A stretch of 64,000 bases of DNA from Sorghum bicolor (Eukaryota; Streptophyta; Magnoliopsida; Poales; Poaceae): positions 42,472,135 through 42,536,134 of the forward strand of contig NC_012876.2 in assembly GCF_000003195.3 (NCBI RefSeq), in the 5' to 3' direction. Every line of letters begins with the position of its first letter. The stretch's first letter is position 1. Shown here piece after piece: positions 11,349 to 24,465 of the stretch. The position numbers and the translations under genes were made by a program. Below the pieces are notes generated by a model that saw nothing but the letters and a program-made list of their open reading frames with translations, did not search any database and was not told the origin of the DNA.

Positions 11349-13436
11349 TTGGCGCCAATACCGATTTTCACGTTGCTGCCAAGTCTCCCGATGCCTTCTA
11401 TGAGTTATCACAATGCCAGATCGGGGATGCCTTCCTGAGCTGATTCCTTCCTGAACCAGAACCTTGCCTTTAGCGTCATTGGTAGTAATCTGATGTTGAG
11501 GATCCACCGATGCACTTCTTTCAGCTGCCTCTGACGTCAAGACCTTGGTTTTTCCCTTAGCATCCAACATATTTGTTGGGAAAGGATGTTGATCGATCTT
11601 CATTGGCTTCTGAGCTTTAGAATTATCAAACTTGATTCTCCCAGATTCTATAGCCGATTGCAGCTGTTGCCTGAAAACCTTGCACTCATTTGTGCTGTGA
11701 GACGTTGCATTGTGCCACTTGCAATACTTCATCTTCTTTAATTCTTTAGCCGATGGAATTACATGATTGGGCGACAACTTGATTTGCCCTTCCTGAAGTA
11801 GAAAGTCAAATATCCTATCGGCCTTGGTGATGTCAAATGCATATTTCTCTGGCTCTTTATGCCCAAAAGGGCAAGACATCGGCTTCTTATTTTTTACCCA
11901 CTCTACCAAGCCGATGACTGGTTCCTCATCAGAGTCTGAGCTTGCTGCCTCATCGACAAATGACACCTTTTTATTCCATGCTCTCTTAGGCTCAAAGGGT
12001 TTGATATCTTGGTTAGAAATCCTCTGCACCAAGTGACTCAGGCTCTCGAACTCTTGAGAAGCATACTTGTCTCTGATATGTGGCAACAAGCCTTGGAAAG
12101 CCTAATCGGCTAACTGCCGATCATCCAGAACCAGACTATAGCACTTATTCTTAACCTCTCGCAACCTCTGCACAAAGCTCTCAACCGATTCATCATTACG
12201 TTGCTTCAGCCTGACTAAATCGGTAATCTTCTTCTCATGAACTCCTGAAAAGAAGTATTTGTAGAATTGTTTCTCTAGATTAGCCCAAGTGATTACTGAG
12301 TTGGGAGGTAACGAAATAAAACAAGTAAAAGCCGATCCAGACAAAGATGATGAGAACAAATGAATCCATAACTCATCTCTGTTAGCAGCTTCTCCACATT
12401 GGATGATAAACCTATTAACATGTTCCATAGTCGATGTATCATCCTGTCCAGAAAACTTAGTGAAATCTGGTACCTTGTACCGATTTGGAAGTGGATTAAG
12501 TCATATGCAGGAGGATACGGTGTCCGATAACAGTAAGTGTTGACTTTGGGTTTTATCCCAAATTGGTCTCTCATCACTTCAGTTATCTTATCGGCCCAAT
12601 AAGCATCGGCATCTTGCCGATGAGGCGGCTGTGGATCTGGCCCCTGCTGATAAGCTCCTATGTATCTCTGAGGTGCACGATCTGCATGGAACATTGGATT
12701 AACCATCTGACCACCAATTTGCTGACCAAGATTTATCGGCTGGTTGACCAACCCTTGATTCTGAAACCCAGGTTGGATTTGTCCTTGTTGAAACCCTACA
12801 GCCTGATGATTCTGCTGAGGCATCTATGGAAAGACAAACTGCCCGGTCCATCCACTGTTAGCATTCATCGGCATAGGCCCTGTCGATGACTGGTAATTGG
12901 GCATTGTCATTGAATTGACATACCCTGGTTGTGTCATAAACCTCTGCTGCGTCGGCATTGAATCTGCCGATGCATTAGGCATCTGGAACATTGGGGCTTG
13001 AGAATTCCCAGTGTAAGGTCTCGCAGTAGTAGTTGTAGAGTACTGGGGATTTTGATTCATTGGCGGATTTAGAGGTGCCGATGCCATAGGAGCCTTGACT
13101 GTCATGTCAGCCACTTGAGATGTTCCAGAACTTTTTGCCATCAATTCTGGGGACATACCATAACGCCACCAGTTGGGAGGAACAGTCCCTGACATTGCTG
13201 ATGCCAATAGAACTGTGGCAAGCTTGATTTGCCCGTCTGATGTTGATGGATTGGTTGTCATTGGTGTAGACTGCGCATTAGTGATCCCTAATGTGCTTGG
13301 AGGAGAAGTACCTACTGTACCCGCAACGGCTGTAGTAGCCGATGGAGCCGTGACCAATGATGACCCTGGCTGGTGATAGGCAGGACCCACATAAGTTGGT
13401 GGTACTTGTCCTTCTTTGAAAGTTCTAGCCACGACG
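11292..13436 (-). pseudogene. gag: Gag of the Tat-type element, main part with stops and frameshifts
   Basis: Minus-strand gag is spread over several frames: 13432-12824 (Pro/Ser/Thr/Gln-rich N-terminal part, ending in an in-frame TAG before MPQQNHQ), 12823-12293 (Gln-rich, then a one-base shift near 12498), 12428-12102 (Retrotrans_gag capsid segment SGSAFTCFISLPPNSVITW ... FYKYFFSG), a TAG near 12103, then 12089-11292 with a KYCKWHNATSHSTNEC zinc motif. The missing 5' end lies at 24466-24757, beyond element B. These are ordinary decay lesions in a silenced copy. Confidence 0.82.
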
Positions 13437-16400
13437 TGTCACACCCTGGCTTTTAAAATAAGACCAGAGTCGTCATATGTGTGCCCAGGAAGTCCAAACG
13501 TACAACAAAGAATAGAAATATCAGAAACAATGTTATATATAGCGGAAAACATATTTATATTAACACTTACAAACATCAGAGTACGCGGAAACAGTAGCTA
13601 AAACTTCTTAGGCTCCATTCTTCTCAGGGACGGTTTACTGGGGGCTCCATACGCCAAGCACTTTTCATATACTTCTAGAAAACTTCATGACATCTTTATC
13701 CTTCTTCTGAGCAGCACTTTACTACACAAAGGGGTGTGGGGGAAAATAGCAAGGGTGAGTTCATGTCGAACTCAGCAAGCACAGATGGAAACTAATAACA
13801 TGCAAGGCTTAAAACAAGGTAAAGCTGACTTGGTTTGACTGCGGTAGCATTTTGGTTGATCACTTTTAATTATGACTATTATTAGAACAACCTACTACTA
13901 ATTATGAGTAGCATAAACCCAACCCTTAATTAGTGTAAGTAGTAATTAGCATCTTTCAAAAGACTATCCTAATTATTATAGTACTCCAGGGATTAACCCC
14001 AATTATTAACACAGGATAGCAATCCTGCCAACATGGAATAGCCATTCCGCCAAAACACGAGGTAGCAACCTCGCCAAGATCCATCTCCAAGTATCCAGTG
14101 AATCCAATTTGCTCATCAAGTGAGGGTCTGGGCCGCTCGTGACCGTGAGCACGACTAATATATCAGTTTTATACTCTGCAGAGGTGTGCACTTTCACTCC
14201 AAGTCGTGATTCCCATTCGCCCGGGGTCACGACTCCCCAAAACACTACCAAGGTGAGCAGGCAGGGTTTCACTACGAGACCTTTCACAGGGTCCAACTAA
14301 TAGGATGCCACTAGCAAGTTTTCGCTGGGGCGCTCGACAGTCGATACCCATAGCCATATAGCTTGGAGCTGCACTGTATGTCCCAGGGGGCCGCTCCCTG
14401 ACTAAGTCCTTACGGAGAGCAGAGACGGGTACGCCCGGCAACCGGGCCAACCAACAATACCCGCTCCCCCTTTCCTCAACAAACCACGATGCTCGCAAGC
14501 ACCGCAACATCTCCGTCACCGAAGAGACCATTACCCATCATTGAAGCAGTAGCCATCATTGAAGATTTCATTAGGCAAGATTATTACTTTGATTATTATA
14601 TAGGTTAGATGAGTAGAGCAGCTAAGCATAACTACGATTCACTATTCTACCTATGTATAAAACCCAAGAGTACAAGGAATATAGGAGAAGACTAGTCAGC
14701 TCCTTAGGGTTTGCAGTATTAAGACACATGCAATGAAAAGTAAATGTAATTACGGTTCATAGGTACAACATGATCAAAGGGTGCCTGTACTTGCCTTTAT
14801 TCCCAGTGTATATCTGCTCATAATTCTTTGACTTCTTTCTTCTGATCTCCAACTTCTGCTTCGACTGTTGGTCCTCTGCTCCTGGTCTTCACTGTTGAGG
14901 AACCATGCTTCTTCTACTCAAAGCAAACAAGCAACACAAAAAGACAAACAACAATCACAACTAAGAACAAACGACAATCAAAAGAAAAGCTTAGAAAGAG
15001 CGCACTAAACGACATGACTTATTGCTATGATCATGACAACGCAAGAACGATTGAGAACGGAGCTATCGTTAAACGGACACGACTTTCGAGGTTCGAAGTG
15101 TAACGGAGAAGATAACTATACGCTGGATGTGTTTGATGAAAAGAGATGATGAATACATAGTTGAGTTAACCACTTTATAAGAAATGGAAAAATTCATGAT
15201 TAAACTTTAGTCATAAAACATTTAACATTATTTATATATCACTTTATTATTTATAGTTAGAAAATGAGGAATTTGTAACATAAGTTAAACAAGGCATTTA
15301 TGAAATAAGATTCGATTAAGTAGATCACAACTAAAAAGGCATTCAAATTGGCATAAAACCTACTACTACTTATTTTATGAAAATGATCAGAGATTTATTA
15401 ACCCCTAAGTTGCTTTTGATTTCAACGATTATTGAATAAGCATTTACAAAATAACATTTATGGTGAAATCTAAAAGTATCAAACATGGTGCACATTGCTA
15501 CTAATACGTAGTTTACGTCGATACGAACCTAACGCGACAAGAACGGGCTCAATCGGAATTAAAACGCGGATTCTATGGCCAAAACTAGGTCAGTGGCAAA
15601 ACTGTGATAAAGTAGAACTATTTTTCGCATTTTAAATAATTAAAAACTGAATTTTAAAAGCATGCTGGACTTATTCTATAAAAACCGATGGATCCAGGGG
15701 CTAAACTGCTAAAATCAAGGACCTGGATCTAATTCTTTTTGAACTGGCTGGACCGCGGGTTGATTACTACAAAGGCCGAGTGCCTTTTTGCAAATGAGCT
15801 AGGGCGACGCGGGGTGGCCAGCCTGGCTTGCCACGTGTTGGCTCGGGACTAGCCAGTCCATGGTGGACCGGGTGCGGGCGTGGGGTGCCCGGTCCACGGT
15901 GGACCGGAGCTGGTGCGCGGCGGCGGAGGGGTGGCCTGGCCACGGCGGTGCCATGGCCGTGGTGGCCGTGCTCGCCGCGACGGCGAGGCTAGGCACGGGA
16001 GGCCGTGCCGAGGGCACGAACGTGTTGCGCGCGGTGCGGCGTGTGTAGGGCGCGGCTCGGCCACGACCAGGGATGGCCGGGGCGCGCTGGCCATGCGGCG
16101 GCGCGAGACGGCGGCGGTGGCTTACTCCGGCGAGGCCGTGCGTCGCAAAGGAAAGGAGAAAACGTGATCTGAGAGCTCCTGCACATTCGTCACGGACTAG
16201 CGAAGCTCGGGGAAGGCTTACCTTGGCGCGAATGGTGGCGGAGCGAGACGATTCGTGGCGGCCGCGGAGCTCGACGGATCGGCGGCGGCGCTGCGTGCTT
16301 CGGGGGTGTTTTGGCGGCTCGGGATTGCGACTAGGGTTCGTAGGGGCGCGCGGCGGTGACCTAGGGTTCGTAGGAGGGGCGCGGGGCGCAGTCGAAGGCC

Positions 16401-17183
16401 TTTATAGGCCGCGGTGAACCTCGGCGTGCGCACAAGCTTAGATCGGACGGCGGCGTCCGCTCCTACGTGATGCGGATGTTGGTTAGGGATGACCCCTCCC
16501 CATTGACGCGTGGGGCCAGGGCGTCAACGGCTCAGGCGTGGCTGGCAGGCGGTGCCCGCATGGCAGCGGGTGCGTGCTGCGTTGGCTGCTAGCGGGCCGA
16601 GGCGGGGCGCTGGGCCATGGCCTCGCTGTGTGGGCCGCTAGCGCGGAGGAGTGAGGGGAAGCTGGGCCGAGGGAGGGGTGGTCGGCCCAGGTTGGAAAAA
16701 TACGGTTTTCTTTTTATAAAGATTGATTTCTAAACTATTTTACTAAACTAATTTCAAACCATTTTGAATTCAAACAAAACCTAGGATCATTTGGAACTTG
16801 TTTTTAGACTATTTTGAAATCCAAATATATTTTAGTTTAAACACATTTCTAAATTGTTTTTCAACTCGAATTTGAATTAGTTTTCAAATAGGACTTTTGG
16901 AGTTTTATATTTCCGAAAACCAAAAGGACCTAAACGTAGCTCGCTAGAAATTTTGAAATTCATTTTTCGCACAGAAGCTAAACAAAGCTAGGGCACAAAG
17001 CACACAACAGCAAACAAAACACTCATCACTTAACTTTATAAAAGTTATAAAATTCCACATTTTTCTCTCTGTTTGAATTAAATAATTAAATAAATCTTGG
17101 AATATTTTAGAAAAATTTTAAATCCTTATTTAATTTAGTGTTTTCTAATAACAATCCAAAATTAAAAATTTTGGGGTGTTATA
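13437..17183 (-). repeat. 3' LTR of element B (left copy)
   Basis: Plus-strand ends are TGTCACACCC and GTGTTATA, so on the sense (minus) strand it starts TATAACACCCC and ends GGGTGTGACA. Sense order: AT-rich start, TATA-like CCTATAAA (complement of 16401-16408), a very GC-rich block (16400-15790), an AT-rich block, then a hairpin at 13774-13756. It is about 110 bp shorter than the right LTR because of a deletion near 14350. Many GC-rich frames here (e.g. 15849-16094 minus) show no protein similarity I recognise. Confidence 0.92.
13756..13774 (-). other. Hairpin in the left LTR of element B
   Basis: TGAGTTC, loop ATGTC, GAACTCA (plus strand): a perfect 7-bp stem inside GCTGAGT...ACTCA context on the sense strand, at the same relative place as the hairpin in LTR A. 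Confidence 0.7.
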
Positions 17184-17221
17184 GATCTACCCCACTTAAC
17201 ATAAATCTCGTCCCGAGATTT
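17184..17221 (-). other. PPT and adjacent palindrome of element B
   Basis: On the minus strand TTAAGTGGGGTAG (complement of 17187-17199) lies next to the LTR start and serves as the likely PPT. The preceding AAATCTCGGGACGAGATTT (17203-17221) is identical to the palindrome of element A. Confidence 0.75.
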
Positions 17222-18638
17222 GGAGAGACTTGAGAGGAAGATAAAGTAGATCACCAAAGTTTTTTTTGACTTTCAAGATGTGATCAAAGGATTAAAGAAA
17301 GACATAGGGTAAAAAGTATGATAAAGATTGATGAATTGGAAAGATAAACGTATGAGATAATAATTGATCTTTGAATCCTGTATTATGATAAGGTGCAAGA
17401 GCGAGAAACCAATATTAACAGGAGATAGATATTATAGTGCTCACAATTTCCTTGATTCCAAATATGTATAAGATAGTAGATGAAAGGATGAAGTATTAGC
17501 AAAAGTTGATAAAGACTTAGATTTTTTTTAAGTCTTCACGCTTAATCATTTGTATTCGTATGAGAGGTAAGATCCAAGGTCACACGTTGACAAAAATGAT
17601 AAGGGTTCATCGCAAGAATGATAAAGATTCTTATATAGTTCCCCATATCTTTCTGATTCGAGATTTTCAAGAGTGATGATCGTAGCGGACGCTACCCCAC
17701 TTAAACCAAATGTTTGCTCATCTTCAAAACTCTTATTTAAGAAATTTCCTTCAGAGATTACTAGTCTAATAACACACTGCACTTCTTGGGATTCTGAGAG
17801 ACAGGGAGAGAAACAACATAATGATGGGAAAGGATAGATTAAGATTATCTTAATTTTCTCAGCGATGCTGCGTGATTTAAGCTAGAAGATGAAAAGTTTA
17901 TAGAGGAGAAAGTTCTTGAACGCTTCCCGGAAAAACAAACCAAGGGGTCGGTGAAATTGACCATATATCGGTATGGTTTTACATCTGTCCTTCAGGTTCT
18001 CCATTTTGTCACGTGATAGTCCATCATATATTCTAGGGTGAAAATAAATCTTATCTTAGGACCTCAATTTTTTGTTGCCTTGCTTTGATAGGTCAACATG
18101 CATGACACTTTATATGATACTTGGTGCTCCGTTGTGGTCTCCATAGATGGATCCTAAGCAGACTTGACCAACTTGTAGTGTCAAGAGAACGTTGCAAGAG
18201 AGAACTACACAAAGGGTGTTGACTCATTCTGTATGAAGTATTTAAGATCACTTCACAGGTAGCACTACCACTTGATGTTGGGACAAAACTAGGTGCTTTG
18301 CCAAAGATTCCTTTGGTAATCACAAAAAGGACTAAACATCTTGACAACCAACTCATAACTCATATTAGGAGATTAAGAATGATAAAGTCCAATGAAAAAG
18401 ACTTCTCATTTTACAAAGAAGATTACAAGTGACTTGAATGAAAATCTTAAAAGCTCAAAAGCATCGCTGACTTCATATGTTGCCATAAGTGTTACATACT
18501 TTCTTAACTGGTTCAAATCGATCTAGATCTCCTAATATAATCTACTCCACACCTGATGTCGAGAAAATATTGCCTCTTTACAAGGTCCATATTTCTTTCG
18601 AACTACCTCCTTGTCGGTACAATCATTCCATTAGTTCT
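17222..18638 (-). other. Non-coding interior of element B between protease and PPT
   Basis: About 1.4 kb without a recognisable reading frame; RT-RNase H-integrase would occupy this place in an autonomous relative. It contains an extra exact copy of the PPT 13-mer at 17692-17704. A 78-codon minus frame (17546-17782) resembles nothing I know. Confidence 0.7.
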
Positions 18639-19200
18639 TTAATCCTTTTGGTGAGGTTGAGTGCCTTCATACACAAACTTATCTCCTGATGGGGTGGTTA
18701 GGGATAGTGAGTGTTGGGTACAGTAAATCTCTCCATGATGAGCAGTTAACCATCCTCTTCCAAGAACGACATCAATATCCAATGATTCTAGGACTATAAG
18801 ATTTACCTCAAAGTTTACACCTTTTATACCAAGACTAACTTTTGGGCACATGTGTGTTGCTTTTATCTTCCATCTTGGTGATTTGACCAGTATGGGTTTC
18901 TTCATTTCCAACATAAGCATCTTATAATCGGCAACACATTTGTTTGAGATGAAAGAATGTGAAGAACCCGAGTCAAACAAAACAGTGGCAGGAGTTGAGT
19001 TGACTAGAATTGATCCAAACACCACATTTTGTGCTTCACGAGCAGTACACAAATCCACATGGTTTAATCTGCCATTAACATAGTCACGATCTGTGTACTT
19101 CTTTGGACAATGCTTTTTGTGATGTCCTTCTTCGTGACACTGGTAACAAGCACTGCTAACCGTTTTAACGTAAGTGCTATCCTGACATTGAGCTCCTCAA
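18639..19200 (-). pseudogene. Zinc knuckle and aspartic protease of element B
   Basis: A zinc knuckle, CYQCHEEGHHKKHC (about 19153-19112), precedes a retropepsin in the frame 19058-18639: LFDSGSSHSFIS active site and DIDVVLGRGWL as the C-terminal Leu-Gly motif. The family processes Gag-Pol in virus-like particles. The frame ends after TQPHQKD at 18639 with no RT following. A TAG near 19195 separates it from the gag fragment upstream, so the native polyprotein is broken here. Confidence 0.8.
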
Positions 19201-19304
19201 ATTGATGTGTCGGGAGTAAGTAAAGTGCTACTAACTTGTTGGTTCTGAGGGTTCACATTCAATGGAGTCTCTTCACTATTTCGCTTCTTAGCTTGATTAC
19301 TTTT

Positions 19305-20045
19305 TCAAGGCTGAAGTTCAGTGTAGGTGATAGTCCATCCATCTAGGCATATCTCTAGCATAGAAAGTGTAGCTGAAGGGGCATCTAACTCTTCAAGATA
19401 TGAATGTGTCCGATGAGAGTTTGGAGCTAAATCTAACTGCCATGTGGAACTCAGATTTGGCTCAACCCTTAACAGTGGCTCTAGGGAGATTGCCTTCCTT
19501 TTCTTGTTACCTTCCGTCTGTTGATCCTGGGGTACTTCTACCTTTCCTTCGCTTGACTTTTTCTGAAGACACGGTAAACCATAATATCTGCAGCAATTAC
19601 ACGGCTCTTGAATCCCAAGTGCCTCATTAATATTATCTTTCTTAGCTTTCATGTTCCTCCAGACTTCTACTATTTGTCGCTTCATTGCTTCTCCCTGAGT
19701 TTTGGTCATGGCCTTCTCTAAAGGTAGCTGAGAATCTTTCTGTCGTCCTACTCCACTTAATACTTGATCCAATGTGGATAAGAGCTTCTCCTTGTTCATT
19801 GGGGACAAGGGTAGCATAGCTAGGTCTTCCTGACATTTGATGTAAGCTTCTTCAATGTCACCTTGGAGAACTAAAGCTTGTACTGTCGAAAGATTCTGGA
19901 GTCTGGCCATCTAATCAGCTGCCATCTCTAGGATCTGAGCTTGCCAGACTATCATCTGTTCACTGCTTAGTCGTGCTGCAAAAGGCATTTGTTGACTCTG
20001 ATCACTGGTATTCTTTCCATTGATGTCACCTCTTGGATCAATCAT
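19305..20045 (-). pseudogene. Gag-like fragment of element B
   Basis: The minus frame can start at ATG 20045 (MIDPRGDING), meets an in-frame TAG near 19911-19913, and resumes at ATG 19910 for 201 codons to 19305. The protein is rich in Leu, Glu and Lys and has a cysteine cluster (CNCCRYYGLPC). No complete Retrotrans_gag domain is visible. By position after the PBS and before the zinc knuckle it is gag-derived; the capsid core appears lost or highly diverged. Confidence 0.6.
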
Positions 20046-20592
20046 CTAACATAAGGCAATGGTAGAATGAGCTAGAGTAATATGGACAAAGAGCAAGACA
20101 TGAAGGGAGAGAAAATAGGTGGAGATGATCAAGATTGACAATAGATGGATAGGATAAGAGAGATCACTACCCCACTTAACAGGGATCGAGCTAATCTCTA
20201 AACGATTTTCTTCCCGACCTCCATCAAAACACTAGAGCAGAGACAACACACAAAACAACAACCCAAGCAAAACAAGCACGCAACACACCAACGATACTAC
20301 ACGTACGTCTTCAATAGTGGTGGTCATCCTAAAAGGTAAGTCTGAGATGATGAAGGGCCATCAAATTTAGAAATAAAGCAAGTTTTGAAAACTTAAGTAA
20401 AACAACTAAACAAAAGTCAAGGAGATAAATAGAAATAGCTCAAAGGAAGCTATTCAAGGAGGAGATACAAAATGACAAGGGGGAGGAAACAGTCAGAATC
20501 AAAGAGTCAAGGGATAAGAAAATAGTTTTATATCAAAATAAGCTTTAGAAATCGACCAGTGATATCTAGGCATACGTCCTACAGTCAACATC
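20046..20592 (-). other. Leader of element B between PBS and gag
   Basis: About 550 bp of purine-rich, non-coding sequence. It holds another exact copy of the PPT 13-mer (complement of 20167-20179). I see no reading frame in it. Confidence 0.6.
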
Positions 20593-20604
20593 GCTCTGAT
20601 ACCA
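20593..20604 (-). other. Primer-binding site of element B
   Basis: The minus strand reads TGGTATCAGAGC, the standard plant initiator-methionine tRNA PBS, four bases inside the right LTR. Confidence 0.88.
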
Positions 20605-20608
20605 TTCC

Positions 20609-23600
20609 AGTCACACCCTGGCTTTTAAAATAAGACCAGAGTCGTCATATGTGTGCCCAGGAAGTCCACACATACAACAAAGAATAGAAATATCAGAAAC
20701 AATGTTATATATAGCGGAAAACATATTTATATTAACACTTACAAACATCAGAGTACGCGGAAACAGTAGCTAAAACTTCTTAGGCTCCATTCTTCTCAGG
20801 GACGGTTTACTGGGGGCTCCGTACGCCAAGCACTTTTCATATACTTCTAGAAAACTTCATAACATCTTTATCCTTCTTCTGAGCAGCACTTTACTACACA
20901 CTGGGGTGTGGGGCGAAATAGCAAGGGTGAGTTCATGTCGAACTCCGCAAGCATAGATGGAAACTAATGACATGCAAGGCTTAAAACAAGGTCAAGCTGA
21001 CTTGGTTTGACTGCGGTAGCATTTTAGTTGATCACTTTTAATTATGACTATTATTAGAACAACCTACTACTAATTATGAGTAGCATAAACCCAACCCTTA
21101 ACTAGTGTAAGTAGTAATTAGCATCTTTTAAAAGACTATCCTAATTATAGTACTCTAGGGATTAACCCCAATTATTAACATAGGATAGCAATCCTGCCAA
21201 CACGGAATAGCCATTCCACCAAAACACGAGGTAGCAACCTCGCCAAGATCCATCTCCATGTATCTAGTGAATCCAATTTGCTCATCAAGTGAGGGTCTGG
21301 GCTGCTCGTGACCGTGAGCACGGCTGATATATCAGTTTTATAATCTGCAGAGGTGTGCAGTTTCACTCCAAGTCGTGATTCCCATTCGCCCGGGGTCGCA
21401 ACTCCCCAAAACACTACCAAGGTGAGCAGGCAGGGTTTCACTATGAGACCTTTCACAGGGTCCAACTAATAGGATGCCACTCGCAAGTTTTCGCCGGGGC
21501 GCTCGACAGTCGATACCTATAACCATGGCGTACCGAGCAGCCGCTAACTTAATATTCATTACCCAAGTTACTTCCTCACGCCTACCCGGAAAGTAACACC
21601 CTACTAGTGGAGGTCTTGCTAATTAGTCAAGCTAGAGCCATATAGCTTGGAGCTGCACTGTATGTCCCAGGGGGCCGCTCCCTGACTAAGTCCTTACGGA
21701 GAGCATAGACAGGTACGCCCGGCAACCGTGCCAACCAACAATACCTACTCCCCCTTTCCTCAACAAACCATGATGCTCGCAAGCACCGCAACATCTCCGT
21801 CATCGAAGTGACCATTACCCATCATTGAAGCATTAGCCATCATTGAAGATTTCATTAGGCAAGATTATTACTTTGATTATTATGTAGATTAGATGAGTAG
21901 AGCAGCTAAGCATAACTATGATTCACTATTCTACCCATGTATAAAACCCAAGAGTACAAGGAATATAGCAGAAGACTAGTCAGGTCCTTAGGGTTTGCAT
22001 TATTAAGACACATGCAATGAAAAGTAAATGTAATTAAGGTTCATAGGTACAACATGATCAAAGGGTGCCGGCACTTGCCTTTATTCCCAGTGTATATCTG
22101 CTCAGAATTCTTTGACTTCTTTCTTCTGATCTCCAACTTCTGCTTCGACTGTCGGTCCTCAGCTCCTGGTCTTCACTGCTGACGAACCACGCTTCTTCTA
22201 CTCAAAGGAAACAAGCAACACAAAAAGACAAACAACAATCACGACTAAGAACAAACGACAATCAAAAGAAAAGCTTAGAAAGAGCGCACTAAACGACACG
22301 ACTTATTGCTATGATCGTGACAACGCAAGAGCGATTGAGAACGGAGCTATCGTTAAACGGACATGACTTTCGAGGTTCGAAGTGTAACAGAGAAGACAAC
22401 TATACACTGGATGTGTTTGATGAAAAGAGATGATGAATACATAGTTGAGTTAACCACTTTATAAGAAATGGTAAAATTCATGATTAAACTTTAGTCATAA
22501 AACATTTAACATTATTTATATATAACTTTATTATTTATAGTTAGAAAATGAGGAATTTGTGACATAAGTTAAACAAGGCATTTATGAAATAAGATTCGAT
22601 TAAGTAGATCACAACTAAAAAGGCATTCAAATTGGCATAAAACCTACTACTACTTATTTTATGAAAAAGATCAGAGATTTATTAACCCCTAAGTTGCTTT
22701 TGATTTCAACGATTATTGAATAAGCATTTACAAAATAACATTTATGGTGAAATCTAAAAGTATCAAACATGGTGAACATTGCTACTAATGTGTAGTTTAC
22801 GTCGATACGAACCTAACGCGACAAGAACAGGCTCAATCGGAATTAAAACGCGCATTCTATGGCCAAAACTAGGTCAGTGGCAAAACTGTGATAAAGTAGA
22901 ACTATTTTCACACTTTAAATAATTAAAAACTGAATTTTAAAAGTATGTTGGACTTATTCTATAAAAACCAATGGATCCAGGGGCTAAACTGCTAAAATCA
23001 AGGACCTAGATCTAATTCTTTTTGAACTGGCTGGACCGCGGGTTGATTACTACAAAGGCCGCGGGCCTTTTTGCAAATGACCTAGGGCGGCGCGAGGTGG
23101 CTAGCCTGGCTTGCCACGTGTCGGCTCGGGACTGGCCGGTCCACGGTGGACCGGGTGCGGGCGTGGGGTGCCCGGTCCACGGTGGACCGGAGCTGGTGCG
23201 CGGCGGCGGAGGGGTGGCCTGGCCACGGCGGTGCCATGGCCGTGGTGGCCGTGCTCGCCGCGACGGCGAGGCTAGGCACGAGAGGCCGTGCCGAGGGAAC
23301 GAACGTGTTGCGCGCGGTGCGGCGGGTGTAGGGCGAGGCTCGGCCGCCGCCAGGGATGGCCGGGGCGCGCTCGCCACGCGGCGGCGCGAGACGGCGGCGG
23401 TGGCTTACTCCGGCGAGGCCGTGCGTCGCAAAGGAAAGGAGAAAACGCGATCTGAGAGCTCCTACACATTCATCACGGACTAGCGAAGCTCGGGGAAGGC
23501 TTACCTTGGCGCGAACAGTGGTGGAGCGAGACGATTCGCGGCGGCCGCGGAGCTCGACGGATCGGCGGCGGCGCTGCGTGCTTCGGGGGTGTTTTGGCGG

Positions 23601-24465
23601 CTCGGGATTGCGGCTAGGGTTCGTAGGGGCGCGCGGCGGCGCCATAGGGTTCACAGGAGGGGTGCAGGGCGCAGTCGAAGGCCTTTATAGACCGCGGTGA
23701 ACCTCGGCGTGCGCACGAGCTTAGATTGGACGGCGGCGTCCGCTCCCACGCGATGCAGATGGAGGTTAGGGATGACCCCTCCCCGCTGACACGTGGGGCC
23801 AGGGCGTCAGCGGCTCAGGAGTGGCTGGCAGTCGGGGCTCGCATGGCAGCGGGTGCGCGCTGCGGTGGCTGCTAGCGGGCTGAGGCGGGGCGCTGGGCCG
23901 CGGCCTCGCTGTGTGGGCCGCTAGCGCGGAGGAGAGAGGGGAAGTTGGGCCGAGGGAGGGGTGGTCGGCCCAGGTTGGAAAAAAACGGTTTTCTTTTTAT
24001 AAAGATTGATTTCTAAACTATTTTACTAAACCAATTTCAAACCATTTTGAATTCAAACAAAACCTGGGATCATTTGGAACTTGTTTTTAGACTATTTTGA
24101 AATCCAAATATATTTTAGTTTCAACACATTTCTAAATTGTTTTCCAACTCGAATTTGAATTAGTTTTCAAATAGGACTTTTGGAGTTTTATATTTCCGAA
24201 AACCGAAAGGACCTAAACGTAGCTCGCTAGAAATTTTGAAATTCATTTTTCACACAGAAGCTAAACAAAGCTAGGGCACAAAGCACACAACAGCAAACAA
24301 AACACTCATCACTTAACTTTATAAAAGTTTTAAAATTCCACATTTTTATCTCTTTTGGATTAAATAATTAAATAAATCTTGGAATATTTTAGAAAAATTT
24401 TAAATCCTTATTTAATTTAGTGTTTTCTAATAACAATCCAAAATTAAAAATTTTGGAGTGTTATA
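20609..24465 (-). repeat. 5' LTR of element B (right copy, promoter-bearing)
   Basis: Direct repeat of 13437-17183. Plus-strand left end AGTCACACCC carries a change against TGTCACACCC; right end GTGTTATA. It keeps a ~110-bp segment (about 21528-21635) missing from the left LTR. The TATA-like box is the complement of 23684-23690 (TTTATAG). The hairpin at 20928-20946 has lost its last base pair. As the 5' LTR on the minus strand it would drive transcription leftward. Confidence 0.92.
23684..23690 (-). promoter_or_regulatory. Candidate TATA box of the element B 5' LTR
   Basis: CTATAAA on the minus strand, followed by a GC-rich transcribed region. The box is conserved as CCTATAAA at 16401-16408 and as CTATAAGA in LTR3 and LTR4 (about 27351-27358 and 46995-47003). 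The promoter role is inferred from position. Confidence 0.5.

Larger units (their letters stand above)
13437..24465 (-). mobile_element. Element B: non-autonomous gag-protease Ty3/gypsy element, complete with both LTRs
   Basis: Two long direct repeats (13437-17183 and 20609-24465) flank a 3.4-kb interior. In minus orientation the PBS TGGTATCAGAGC (complement of 20593-20604, matching initiator-Met tRNA type) lies beside the right LTR and a PPT beside the left. The interior encodes a gag fragment, a zinc knuckle and a protease, but no RT, RNase H or integrase. Flanks are CGACG (13432-13436) and CGGCG (24466-24470), a TSD with one later change. The insertion site is inside Tat gag. In a ~190-base stretch compared by eye (15000-15190 against 22281-22470) I counted 8 differences, nearly all transitions. 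Confidence 0.93.

Noticed and set aside
15799..16433. Several overlapping Pro/Arg/Ala-rich open frames on both strands in LTR B (and the same at 23012-23700)
   Set aside because: They arise from very GC-rich LTR sequence, occur in all six frames, contain low-complexity residues only, and change frame between the two LTRs.
17546..18356. Short minus frames (78 and 87 codons) in the interior of element B
   Set aside because: No similarity recognised. They lie where pol is missing and have no supporting start context.
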